Shown: positions 45,479 through 57,385 of the stretch, piece by piece
Numbering within the stretch: position 1 is the first letter of the stretch
Layout: every line of letters starts with the position of its first letter
Position numbers and translations under genes: made by a program
Assembly (NCBI GenBank): GCA_905221605.1
Contig: CAJNDS010000199.1
Span: 62,001-126,000, forward strand
Length of the DNA: 64,000 nt
Source: Symbiodinium natans
Lineage: Eukaryota; Sar; Dinophyceae; Suessiales; Symbiodiniaceae
Direction of reading: 5' to 3'
The notes under the pieces: generated by a model
The model's database searches: none
Told to the model about the DNA's origin: nothing
The model's input: the letters and a program-made list of their open reading frames with translations, nothing else

Positions 45479-48169
45479 TTAAAAGAGACGGTTCTGGCAT
45501 TTCGCTTTTTGCACCATGCGGCTCACTTGGGCAGAGGAGATGAGGTCTTCCTTAAGCAGGTTTGTGGATGCGGCCGTGGCCGGAGCGGACACCGGCATGG
45601 GAGGCATAGTGGCAGGCATGGCCGCCCATGGTGCAGGCACAGAGAAAGCCTCACCTCCCCTGCCTCCCCGGCCACGACCTCCCCTCAGGACACCCCCGTA
45701 GCCCGCGGAGCCCGCACCAGGAACACTGGAAACGACCTTACTGAGTTCCTGTTTGACGCTCGCAAGGGATCTTTTCTCGCTTGCGGGGCCCCAGCATACT
45801 CTGTTTGCGTACGCCATGTGCCCGTCTGTCTCCATCTGCACGCTTGTCAGCCCTCCGGCTCGCAGGTTTTCACAGGCCCTCACGGAAGCATCTTCCGCCG
45901 TAATGCTGCGGCCAGCCTCGCGCTCCTGGACTTGAACCTTCAAAACCTCCTCCTCGACCTTCCGCTGCAGCTTGGACAGCGCCAGCTCTTCTGCGCTGCC
46001 GTTGATGATGACGTCTGCAAGCAAGGCAGCCTCTCGAAACACTCAACGAAAGCAACGAGCACCCGTGCAAGCAACGAAAAGACCTGCAAAGTTCAGAGAT
46101 CCCAAAGAGTTTGTACAGGTCTGCACCGTGAGGCTAGGAATCCCAACCTATGGCTAACGAAGACCTCACAAAATCTCGCAACACATCACAACATTTTTTG
46201 CTGCACGGTAACCGAACCCAAGGCCACAGCTTGGCCGCCAGTGATTTCTGCCACTGTACAGAGGAAGTCCCGCGCATGTGCGTAGGCACCCAATGCCGGC
46301 TCGCAACCGACACTGTACCTCTGTGTCAACTCAAGTGCCAACTCCAGCGCCTATTTGCAAAGATCCGAGGGTCACCATATTGCGTCAAACAATGTCAAAC
46401 ACACCAAGGCCGAAATCCAACAGCGTTTCTGTGCAGCTCGGAGCACACGGTGATGCCATGCGCCGCCATGCTGTGGAGGATGTCCAGCGGGTCGCGTCCG
46501 TCAGGGTCGCCGTTTGGGAAGCCGTCGCCGCTCCTATGACCGTGATTTGGAACTGCAACGCTCCACATTCACGGTTTCAAAGAATTTCGAATTGTCACTG
46601 GGCTGCGTTCCTCCTGTGATTGTTTCAGAGTCGCAAAATCTGTGGGGCGAAGGATAATGGCCAGCTTTTCAGAGGCCCGGGCCACGCCTCTCAACCACTG
46701 TCTTGTCAGTTATTGTCCGATTTTTCCTCTGTGACTGCGTGGATTCTGTCGTTGACTCCAAGGTCTGGTCATGCAAGAAAATCACAGTGCAAACCAACGC
46801 TTCTCTAAACCTGCAAGTGAACCTAAAGAAGCATCAAGCAGACGTTGAGGAGGCATGCTGCCGTCGCCGATCGCTGTGCTGCACTACTGCCCAAGCTTTG
46901 CCGCCCCTCACCACTCGCTCGGACTGTTGAATTGATTTCGACCCGCATCAGTTCTTTCAGGAGCCCACCCAAATTGGTTGCCCTCTCGTCCCTCCCCGGT
47001 CTGTCGAAAAAACTTCAGATTTAACAGGCACAGCCTAACACAGAACCGCCAAAGCCAAGACAGCCGAAATGAGCTTCAAGACGCCACGCGTTCAGCAACA
47101 AAACCGTGCACTGCTCAGGTTGCTGCGTTCGTGGTCTGTTAAAACGCTTCGTGCCAAGGCACGGCTCCAGCCCGTGCGGCGGGGCATCAGCAATCAACAC
47201 CTGCATGGCAGGAAGGCCCTCCCACAAACAGGAGTGACGACCCGAATTGAATAGAACCATCCAGCAAAGATGCGCAGATCTTGGTGGAGTTCGGCCGCCA
47301 AGGAAGGTGTAACGCATCGTGCAAGCCTTGACAGCAGGTTTTGGAGGCATGGGCTCCCAGGTCCCACCAGTCTTTGCTTGTCGGATTCAACGGCTCCATG
47401 CATGGGTCCAGCCTGCGGTGACTGCCTCGGGCCCATCGCCACCACCGGCTGCCTTGGTGGGAAATGGCAAGTCTTGGTTGTTCATTCAATGGATTTAGGG
47501 ATCTGGCCGGAAAATGCAAGTAACACACCGTAAGAAAACAGGATGTGCGAAGGTGTCCAGAGATGTACCCAGACCAGTTGCTTTCATAGTCTCAACATAG
47601 TGGGACATCTGGGCCAAATCGGTCGTGAACGGGTAGCACTGCGTAATGTAAGTTCTGTCCTGCACATGTTGCACAGTAGCCTGCAAGCAACTCTCACGGC
47701 TCGCCGGCTGTCGCTCTGACACGCTGCATTTGCCTGCGGCGGATGGTCGCGGTAGCTAATCAAGCCAAACTGAACCTGACAGGTCCAGCGCAGCTCGTTT
47801 TCCCCTTGGTTGTGCGCTTCGAGCAACAGTGACCTAGCGACTTTGCAGTTCTGGCCTTGGCTCCATGTTTTTGCGAGATCTTGCCTACGATGGACTGGAT
47901 GTTGTCCTCATAACATAAGGCTCCAATGATCAAACCTGCTCTCAAGTTCGCACTGCCACTTTTCTGAAACTTTCGAAACTGGGAAGCCGAGTGATCTCAG
48001 GGTTTCTCAGGTCCTGTGCTGCCTTGATGTACTGACCCATGGATCCGGTGCAGTCACCTAAGATGTTCTAAGCTGATGCAGCTAATGTCCCCCTATCCGC
48101 GGTGAAACGCTTGCTTTCACTTCATGAGCTCAGCCCAGCGGCAGATGAAACACAGGTCCAGTTCGGCAT
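45479..48169 (-). CDS. von Willebrand A domain protein with RGG-rich tail
   Basis: Resembles the VWA domain of VwkA-type proteins. Exons: 48143-48169 (ELDLCFI), 48014-48057 (DCTGSMGQYIKAAQ), 47856-47906 (DNIQSIVGKI), 47734-47775 (VQFGLISYRDHPPQ), 47575-47680 (CYPFTTDLAQMSHYVETM), 47413-47448 (GGGDGPEAVTA), 47274-47326 (LHDALHLPWRPNSTKIC), 47163-47200 (VLIADAPPHGLE), 46447-46533 (GDGFPNGDPDGRDPLDIL), 46213-46318 (VGCEPAL, AEITGGQAVALGS), 45479-46030 (LLADVIINGSAEELALSKL, then an Arg-Gly tail and stop). All phases match. The metal-ion site DxTGSM, the later T (PFTTD) and D (GGDGPE) are intact, so divalent-metal ligand binding is expected. Donors: five GC, one GA, four GT. An alpha-kinase domain, as in VwkA, is absent downstream. 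The N terminus is unresolved. Confidence 0.9.
47907..48013 (-). other. GA-AG intron, 107 nt, in VWA gene
   Basis: Exon ends GCACAG, intron begins GACCTG and ends TTATGAG before GACAACATC. Splicing restores YIKAAQDNIQSIV, the expected first helix of the VWA fold, in phase 0. Confidence 0.85.
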
Positions 48170-50043
48170 CTGGATCGAGACCACAAGCTCCTGTGGCTCA
48201 AAAACGTCACTCCACCGCTGTCTTACGAAGCCGTCAGCGTGGAGCGGCGAACGAGACAAGTCCTGCTTTCGCAGCATCATCCACAACAATCCAGTCCTGC
48301 TGATACTGCACAATTCAACAGTTCAACAACTCCGCAGCCACAGTTCGCACTTACAAGTTCGATCCAGTTCGTTACTGAGTTACTGAGTCCAGGCCCTGCC
48401 CGGTTCCTCAGAGCTGCGGACGTCCGAGGGTGCATCGACAGGGCCAGATGTCACGGGAGCTTTCTCCGAGCCTTCCTTCATATCAGCTCGGCTCGACATT
48501 GGAACACGTCTGCAGGCACAGCAGCTTAGACCCAAATGGCTTCCGTTCAGCAAACAAGACGCATTGGTTCAGCCACGCATGAACAACTAACATCAACGAA
48601 CTTGATTTCTAACATCTGCTCTTAGCAGGCACACATTCTCGGCAGTGCCTGGAGTCCAGTGTCGGCGCGGGCTGCAGGATCACACGTCCGGCAACCTGCC
48701 TATCCTTACACATAAGTGGCGAGCCACATCAGATGAGATGAGTGGAGCAGCTTCAGCGAGCAGATGAAGCAGCTGTGGCTTTCACTCTCGATGGTCAAGA
48801 AGTCAAGAAGCAAGTAAGGGCCACGCCACCAAGTGAGCCATGAGTGTGAAGCCGGAGCCGGGTCCGGTTGGCACAAAGAGACTTTTGCGATGTTGAAGGC
48901 GCGCGTGTGCAAGGTTCAGGCTCTGGTCGATCGATCTTCAATCTTTAGCGAAGCGGACTTGGGACTCTTGGGGTCTCACTCTTCGTGCTTCAGCACAAAT
49001 AAATGGCAGCAGCTGGCACAGGGCATGTCAAGGCTGTCTTGACTTCGACTTTCAAATCTTTATCCTCCTGGCCGCATCAAGCCTCATCCAGCATCGCCTG
49101 ACTGTTTCGTCTTTTCGCCCGTGACGCAGTTAGGAGTACAGAGGTTAAGAGGTCAATATGCTCCAAGCGGCGCACATTTTCTCATCCCCGGCGTTGCACC
49201 CAAGCAGTGCTGCGAGAACTTGTTTGGAACTACAGGAAAGCTTTGTCCCGGGTCTAGGGGGTAGATTCACCCCGTGCGAATGGTATCCAGGTAGAAACTT
49301 CGAGATGGTTCTAGACACTATCCTGTCACGGCTGCGAGTCGCTGAGTCCCCTGTTTCCCTGGCAGCGTAAATTACACATGTCAAGCTTGCCCACAACATC
49401 ATTGTTGCCTTTGCTCTGCTTTCAGTCCTGCTCGTCACTGCCAGTCCTAACAGCATTCAACCGGACCTCGTTGCCCGAGTGCCTCTTTGTTGTCCGCTTG
49501 TATGCCCTAGGCACAGATCTCTCGTCAGGCCCTTGACCGGTGCACACCTCCAGCGAAAACTTGATAGCTGAGGCAAGAGCAGCATGTAGTAGAAACCATC
49601 CCACATCCATCGCCCGGCCTGCACTCAAGCCCCATTCCTTCACACACAAACTTTTGCGGTCAGGCTCCTGTCCAAGCTAAAGATATGAATGAGATATGAA
49701 AGCTTTACAGACAGTGTTCTCCTCACGTGCATGAAAAACTTGGAGCATCAGCCGAGTAAGTCATAAGTGAGCAGTAGCCTGAACTCTCAAGAAAACCAAC
49801 TTTGGCAACACGAACCAGTAGGCATGCATGCCTTGGCAAAAGTAGGTCCTTGACTTTTAGTGACGCTTCAAGAGTCGAGAAGCTGCCAAGAAAGCCGCTA
49901 ATACTGTCGCAACCATAGCTCAAAGCTCTCCTGGCGGCCCCCGTCTGTCTGTTCTATCCAAGACATCCTGTGCCATCCTAAGCCGGGTAAGCGCTAGGTA
50001 CCATTCCCATCTCGAGCCATTTTCCTGAACCGAGAAAAAGGCA
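48170..50043. other. no firm gene
   Basis: N-terminal exons of the VWA gene may lie in 48.2-49 kb. Frames near 49200-49460 are open on both strands without edges. Confidence 0.3.
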
Positions 50044-50586
50044 TTGTTTCAAGAAGACTCAGCACATCCCGAGCAAGCGAAAGCTTTGTCTGAATGCTGT
50101 CAATTATTCCACATGTTAAGGGTATGTTTGGCAGATCGGCTCTGCAAACTGTCAGGAACAGGACATGATATCAAGTGTATTGAGGCATCTCTTTTGAACA
50201 TGCAAGTGGAGGATTCAACGTCCCCTAGTACCCCGAGCCCTCACACGCCTATACTGCCTTTGACCATCAGCTTCTATGGTTTCCCTCGCTCTCATTGGCC
50301 TTGGACCCCATTGGCGTTAGAGGACGTCTTGGAGGCTGCGCGATCTTTTGTGGCTAGCAACCACTCCCCCTCCAAAGCTGCAGCTTATCCGTACGCAAGC
50401 CGCCTGCAGAGCACCCGGACCATCTTTGTGGGGACTCCTTTGCTGCTCGGGACTCAAGTCCATCGATGTCATGCCGAGCAATTTTCAAAGACTGAGACTG
50501 CATACACCCCTACAAAAGCCAGTGCAGCCCGGAAACATGATGTAGGTCCTCGGATCCACAAACGCCTCGGTTCGGTTGATATTTGA
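50044..50586 (+). CDS. possible plus-strand open frame, unknown
   Basis: 180 codons with a protein-like middle (TISFYGFPRSHWPW, LALEDVLEAARSFVASN) but a Ser/Thr/Pro-rich flank and no family match. It would be the only plus-strand gene in the window, so I rate it low. Confidence 0.2.
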   Translation: MFQEDSAHPEQAKALSECCQLFHMLRVCLADRLCKLSGTGHDIKCIEASLLNMQVEDSTSPSTPSPHTPILPLTISFYGFPRSHWPWTPLALEDVLEAARSFVASNHSPSKAAAYPYASRLQSTRTIFVGTPLLLGTQVHRCHAEQFSKTETAYTPTKASAARKHDVGPRIHKRLGSVDI

Positions 50587-50643
50587 TAAAACTCTGCGTA
50601 AATCAAGTCAAGCACCCGTAGCGCAACAAAAATCAGCCATGCG

Positions 50644-52064
50644 GGTCAGTAGAACGAGCCAACACGTGCTAGCTTCCTTTACGGCCAAATACCCACAACG
50701 TGTTTGAAGGCAGCATTCTGCAACTGCAAACGTTCTTCGTGTTCATACTTGCGTTGCCCCGCGGACTATTGATGGAGCCATACGAAGAAAGCTCTGAATC
50801 TCTCAAAGCGCACCAACGAATCTCTTCAGCACTCAAACAAGATGGTGTGAGAATGTCGCTCGTGGCTAGCACCCGCAGCACAACGAATGTCAGCATTGCG
50901 GGTCAATAGAACGAGCCTAAACCATCTGCCAGCTTCCTTTACAGTCAAATGGCCACATGCAGCCACAGCTGAGTATCTGGCTGGCTCCACGAATGAAGCT
51001 TGCAACAACAACACTCTCTCGCTGCAACAACCACACCGTGCTTGAAGGCAGCAAAACGAAACAGCAGAGGTTCCTTGTGTTCCTACTTGCGTTGCCGCGC
51101 GGACTATTGATGGAGCCATACGAAGAAAGCTCTGAATCTCTCAAAGCGCACCAACGAATCTCTTCAGCACTCAAACAAGATGGTGTGAGAATGTCGCTCG
51201 TGGTTAGCACCCGCAGCACAACGAATGTCAGCATTGCGGGTCAATAGAACGAGCCTAAACCATCTGCCAGCTTCCTTTACAGTCAAATGGCCACATGCAG
51301 CCACAGCTGAGTATCTGGCTGGCTCCACGAATGAAGCTTGCAACAACAACGCTCTCTCGCTGCAACAACCACACCGTGCTTGAAGGCAGCAAAACGAAAC
51401 AGCAGAGGTTCCTTGTGTTCATACTTGTGTCGCCCCGCGGACTATTGATGGAGCCATACGAAGAAAGCTTTGAATCTCTCAAAGCGCACCAACGAATCTC
51501 TTCAGCACTCAAACAAGATGGGGTGAGAATGTCGCTCGTGGTTAGCACCCGCAGCACAACGAATGTCAGCATTGCGGGTCAATAGAACGAGCCTAAACCA
51601 TCTGCCAACTTCCTTTACAGCCAAATGGCCACATGCAGCCACAGCTGAGTATCTGGCTGGCTCCACCATTGAAGCTTGCAACAACAACACTCTCTCGCTG
51701 CAACAACCACACCGTGCTTGAAGGCAGCAAAACGAAACAGCAGAGGTTCCTTGTGTTCCTACTTGCGTTGCCGCGCGGACTATTGATGGAGCCATACGAA
51801 GAAAGCTCTGAATCTCTCAAAGCGCACCAACGAATCTCTTCAGCACTCAAACAAGATGGTGTGAGAATGTCGCTCGTGGTTAGCACCCGCAGCACAACGA
51901 ATGTCAGCATTGCGGGTCAATAGAACGAGCCTAAACCATCTGCCAGCTTCCTTTACAGTCAAATGGCCACATGCAGCCACAGCTGAGTATCTGGCTGGTT
52001 CCACGACTGAAGCTTGCAACAGCAACAATCTCTCACTGCAAGACCAACACCGTGTTTGAAGGCT
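50644..52064. repeat. 338-bp tandem array, about 4.2 units
   Basis: Unit starts taken at GGTCAATAGAACGAGCC: 50901, 51239, 51577 and 51915, exactly 338 apart. The first unit (50644-50900) is 81 bases shorter and more diverged. The last is cut off near 52064. The three inner units differ at only a few positions. Each inner unit is open over about 96 codons on the plus strand (contains RGLLMEPYEESSESLKAHQR) and about 105 on the minus. Confidence 0.97.
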
Positions 52065-52960
52065 CTGTGGATTTGGGTTCAACTGCATGAAGCAACAGCT
52101 GGGCAGAGCAATGTCCTCTACATATTGGCCGAATGAAGTTACAACTCGATGAGTAGATCTAAACGAAAATTGAATCCTGCATTGAACAGTTGAACAATTG
52201 TGTAAACATGTGGTATGTACGTTGAACTGTTTCGTTGATATGTACGTTTGCTCATGCTTGCTCATGTTTGCTCATGGTGGCTCTTGAGGCCCTGCCTGTA
52301 AACTCCTTGGCTCCCCGACTGCACTGCTCAAGGCATCAAGCCCAGCCACACGAATACCAAAGCGCCGGTCAATGATGACCCCAGCACCTGGAAGACTGAC
52401 CCGTAAGTTTCAATTCGTGTCAATCAATGTCTTTTGCTTCAAGAATGGTTGCGGACCGTTTCGGATGCTAACGGCTAACGGTTTTCATTGTTCTTGTTCA
52501 GTCGGTTTTTTGGGCGGCGGAATGCTACTGCGAATTCGATGTACACACAGTATTGATTGGCTTTTCAACCGTGGTTTCTTGATGTTGACAACCCCGAAGT
52601 CTACTGACTTGCTGTCGGCATGTCGAGCGCTAAGTACGGGTATGGAAAAGTAAGGCGTGGGGTGCGCTGTACATGGACTGTGCGCCTCAATCAGCCCGCC
52701 AGTACGGTGGGCTCTTCGGAAAAATGCGCAGACCTGGACCCTGGTCTGGAACCTGTGCTTATTCTGCCCCGGTAAACAAAACTATACGGGTGACGCAGGC
52801 AAATCAGCCAAGAATAACTCAGCAAAACATGATGGCACATCAAGAAACAAGACAGGGCAAATCAGAAAATATCAGGACACGAATCAGAAACCAAGTCACC
52901 AACAGTGGGCGCAATGCATCTGTATCGGTGCAGAGTTCCCTGGCGGGCCATCTCCGTAGC
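52065..52960. other. no recognisable gene
   Basis: Open frames at 52372-52653 and 52657-53002 (plus) have no protein-like features. Confidence 0.35.
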
Positions 52961-54095
52961 CTAACCCTAACCCTAACAATAATCCATAAAAAAAAACCCT
53001 AAGCCCTAAAAACCCTGAACCCTAAACCCAGCCCTAAAGCCCTAAACCCTTAAAGAACCCTAAACCCTAAAAACCTTAAACCCTAAACCCTCAAAACCCC
53101 TGAGCCCTAAAACCTAAACCCTAAAAATCCCTCAACCCTAAAACCCCTAAACCCTAAAAGCCCTAAGCCCTACACCCGAAGAACCCCTGAGCCCTAAACC
53201 CAAAAAACCCTAAACCCTAAAAACCCCTCAACTTCAAACCCCGAAAACTCTAAACCCTAAAAGCCCTAAACCCTAATAAATCCAAACCGTAAAACACCCT
53301 GAACCCAAAACCCAAAAATCCCTAAACATTGGCACTTCTTTTCAAACCCATCACAAGCACTGTGCTTGCAAATGGAGCGTTTATTTATTCTTTTGCGAAC
53401 CCATCATGTGAGTGTTGTGTTTGCAAATGGGAGGGGGGGCTAAAAAGCACTCAACCCTAAACCCAAAAAACTCCTGAAGCCTAAAAACCCCTAAGCCCTA
53501 AAGACCCTCAACCCTAAAGACCCCGAAGCCCTAAACCCCAAAAGCCCCTAAACTCAAAACCCAAAACCCTAAAACCCCCTAAAACTTAAAAAGCCCCTGA
53601 GGCCTAAACCAAAAACCCTAAACCCTGAAAACCCCTAAACTCTAAACCGCCAAAAAACCCTACAAAAAACCTAAACCCTAAACCCTAAACCCTAAACCCT
53701 AAACCCTAAAAAACCCTAAACCCTAAATCCTTAAAAACCCCCTAAACTAAAGCCTCAAGCCCTCAACCCAAAACAAAACCTGAGCCCTAAACCGAAAAAA
53801 CCCTAAACCCCAAAGCCCCCTAAGCACTCAACCCGAAAACGCCCCTTGACCTACACCCTAAAAAGCCCTAAACCCTAAACCCTGAAAACCCCTAAGCCCT
53901 AAAGCCTAAAAGCCCCTTATCTAAACATAGCAAACCTTGCTGCTCGAGCGCAAGTGATAATTTGTTACCATAGGGGTCTGTATAGGGGTCCATCGACGCC
54001 TATCACAGCGGGGTACTTAGTAGACCTATCTTCAACAAATGTGTCTTGGGGGAGATCCCTAAACCTAAACCCTAAAAGCACGCCCTTAAACCCTA
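52961..54095. repeat. interstitial telomere-like tract, CCCTAAA type
   Basis: More than 100 variants of CCCTAAA, mostly with one to three changed or added A or C, in one orientation. A perfect run lies at about 53671-53710. It is interrupted by a roughly 100-bp segment with a 40-bp duplication (CAAACCCATCA..TTGCAAATGG, about 53335-53435) and by unique DNA at 53936-54057. Confidence 0.9.
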
Positions 54096-54099
54096 TCAT

Positions 54100-54205
54100 G
54101 TTAGCTTAGGCTAGGTTAGGTTAGGGGCCTGGCCTCTTGCATTGCAGATTCCGTTAGGTTAGGTTAGGTCCACTTAGCTTAGCTTGGGTTGGGGTTGGGG
54201 TTGGG
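54100..54205. repeat. TTAGG / GGTTG short repeats
   Basis: GGTTAGGTTAGG at 54112-54126 and 54152-54168, then GGTTGGGGTTGGGGTTGGG at about 54185-54205. Confidence 0.7.
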
Positions 54206-54960
54206 CTCTTCTGTCCTTGCTCGCCCACTCCAGGCTACGGCGATGGCCCGCCAGTGAGAGAGACCGATGCACACGCGTGGCTGTCCATGCATGCTGAGTC
54301 GCCCTCGCTGTTTGCTGATTCTGCCCGTGCTGATTTCTGAACCATGGGTGTGTAATTCATGGTCTTGTTTTCCGATATAGGCATCATCCAAAACTACACT
54401 ATACCTCAAACGATACGTCCTTGCTGGTTCTGTGGGTTGCATACGCATGTGACCAGCCACGGTGGGCAAGGGCTTGTGGGGGACGACAACAAGGCCGGGA
54501 TGCTCCGCAACTTGCAGACGGCTTCATGTCTCCAGTTTGTGGAGGTCTAGCTGCGTCTAGCTATTTAAGTTCTAGACTATAGCAGAGCGTCTCACAAGTG
54601 ATGGAGCATCTTGAGATTCAGATGCTTGACTGCCCTTGCCTGCCTCTCCTTCCCCCCCCCCCCCCCCCCCGGTATGGGATCTACTATGTGACACCCCCTC
54701 GCGTTGACCCTAAACAATCTGCGTAAAGGACGTCGCTCCGTGAATTTCCGTGCAGTAGGGGAGCGCAGCAGCACACACACCTCTTCCGGTGCCAAGTGCA
54801 CGCTCTGCGTTGCCTACGTGGATGGTGGTATTCGTCGGCGTGGCATGGCGTCGCCAAGGTCGTAGGAACTCTGAGAATAGTGTATCACTGCGGTGATTCC
54901 AGCCTTTCAACATTTGGTTCGCTGGACAAGGAGTGGGAGATCGGCTGCCCTGCCATATGC
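54206..54960. other. no recognisable gene; poly-C at about 54652-54670
   Basis: Nothing supportable seen apart from the C tract. Confidence 0.35.
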
Positions 54961-55026
54961 CCGACGTTGCTTGACCTTGCCCGACCTTGCCCCACCTTGC
55001 CCGACCTTGCCCCGCCTTCCCCGCCT
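54961..55026. repeat. 10-bp tandem array (GACCTTGCCC)
   Basis: About six copies of a decamer close to GACCTTGCCC with single changes (CACCTTGCCC, CGCCTTCCCC). Confidence 0.8.
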
Positions 55027-55211
55027 TTTGCTCTGAGCTTGACTAATCTGTGGGCTTGATGATGGAATGGTGAACTTCGCTCCGTTTTTAGTTGGTCTGT
55101 TCGGCTCCAGCTGTAAGCACTATCATACCAGAGCCTGGATGCCCATGCAGCCGAAGCCGGATCACTACGCTCCTGCCCGCCGGTGCGCACAAGAGCAAGC
55201 ATGGTCAAAAG

Positions 55212-55317
55212 CTAAGCTTGCTTTTGCAACGCTGCGACAATCTCTGCAGATTCCCGGAATCCCTGCCTGATGTCACAAGACACCGGAACGACCACATAGC
55301 GGTACAAGCGCTGCTCC
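55212..55317 (-). CDS. possible C-terminal exon, unknown
   Basis: Acceptor ATGGTGGCAG, one base, then 34 codons (EQRLYRYVVVPVSCDIRQG, SAEIVAALQKQA) to a TAG at 55212. Good amphipathic composition. No family match and no upstream exon found. Confidence 0.4.
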
Positions 55318-57385
55318 CTGCCACCATATGCCACCACATGCCACACGCACGAGGAATAGCAGGACCCCCTAGTTTTTGACTCTCGGGGATATTGGAAGGC
55401 TTGAAGCTCGCTGAAGTGTTGCCTTGATGGTTCCTGATTGTGCAACCTGATGGCTGATAACCACCTGCAAACTTGTGCCAACTGTACCACATCTACTATT
55501 GACATCTCATCTGTTAGGTAACTCCTAAGACAGACGCAAGGTGCCCCATGGGTAGCATTCCGCAAATGCCGGCTTCACTTCTCCGATCTATCGAAAGTCT
55601 ACAGTGCATGCGCATGCTATTGTATTTTGGACTTGGTGTCACATCTTGCTGCTAGGCCACTCTGGGCCACATCCAAGGCGAATGTCAGTGGCACATGGCA
55701 CAGTCAGGCCATTCAGATAGACCTTACGATTGCATTCAATCTGCTCAGACTCTGCTGCAGTCGACAGCACAAACAAGCCAAAGCTTTAGGACTCACTTGG
55801 TACTTCAGCCCTCAGTATGTCTCAGTGCAGGCCATGAGACATCAATCTCCTCGGCGCCAGTGCAGCCGAAGGCGACGAAGGATACACTCTGGGCAGAGCA
55901 TGCTTGATAGATTCGGCTTTTTGCGGAAGGATATAGAGGAATCTGCAATGTGTGCACTGGTAGGTTTGTCGTGCCCTCTTCGGCTTCGTCAGTCTTATTC
56001 TCCGGTTTCTTCCAGTTTTCATTCTCGTGTTCATTCTCATTCCGTTATTCTCGTGTAGCCTCTATGCTACGTACTATTTCAGCATTCCCATCAGTCGAAT
56101 AATTCTCTTCTTCATTTCCAATTTTGGATGAAGAATTCTTCCCTCTCAATATCGCAGTGCCTTCTCTGCACGGAAGCTGAGCCCACGGGGTAGCGGCTGC
56201 AAGCAGCCAAGCTGTGCTGCCTCAAACGCATTCTTGCGCCCCTTACATGTCAACGGTGCTCCCCAGGGTCTTCAGAGCGCCTGCCCATCCCAGGCCTGTA
56301 ACGACACAGCTGACGTGAAGGCTGCCAGGTCTTCAATGTCCTTGACATCTTCCTTCAGATCTTACATCTTGCACACCGAAAGCACTGGTACCCGGGTAGA
56401 ACCCAAAAACCTATATAGGTGCTGGCAGGCAGAGTTTAGCATACTTGGTACGTTGCTTGGCAAGGCCCTTTTGCAGCCGAAGCTTCCGCATTTGGCTGGC
56501 CGTGGACGGACAGTGCCATCTGCACGTCCTCTTGAAGACGGCAGTCAGGAGCAGTCCAGGGATACTACGGAACGGGAGCAGGAGAATCGGAGTCTCTTGC
56601 AGTCTCTGCATCCGCTGCAAGGTGCCCAACACAGTGTCATGCAATGAAGTTCGAACATGCCTTGCCAGCTAGGCGGAGCCCGTAGCTCGGGCTCAACTGG
56701 AGGGACGCCTCGGCTTGCTTGGAGCTTTCATTGTGAAGCACAAAAGCCTCCGTTTAAAGATCGCACGTTTAATCTGCTGCCTCGTCCCCGCGATTCTCCA
56801 GGCACACCTCGACAGATGCCACATGAGCCTCTGCGGTGGGACGAAATGAAGCTCGTGCCAAAGTATACCGAATTCTGACGCAAGCGATTGTTTCAGCGAA
56901 GCCTATGCCAGGCTCAACAGACCAAGTCGAATCGAGGGGAGGCGAGGGGTTCCGGTGGGGCCTCTGCGGGGCAATCAAAGGTGAAGAGCTTGTAGCCTGG
57001 CCCGGGAGAGAAGGACCTGAGTGTCCGAGGCAAGAGTGAAACAAAATGAAAGATTCCGTGGGTTAGCACCGGTGCTGCCACACTGCCTCTGCACTGGCCT
57101 ATCGGCCAAGTCACGCAAAGTCCTTGCCGTTGCAGCGGAGAATAACCTGAACTGACAACAGAGAACAAAATGAACAAAGCATATCACGACACCCTCTCCA
57201 GATCTTATCATCACACTGCAAAGCATTCCAGACAAGAAGTCGAGGAACCTGGGCCGGCTTGCTCGACCGTGCCAGCAAGTCCAAACGGCCGCCCGGAGGC
57301 GGCGCCAGCGCCGGCTGCAAACACACTGCTTCGCAAGCTTCGCAAGTCTCGTGTCAGTACATCATGTACCTACACTGACCTACAC
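55318..57385. other. no firm exon
   Basis: Probably further exons of the 57.4-58.2 kb gene lie here, but I could not define any. Confidence 0.3.

Noticed and set aside
50644-52064. CRISPR array
   Set aside because: Repeats are 338 bp, contiguous and without spacers, and the genome is eukaryotic.
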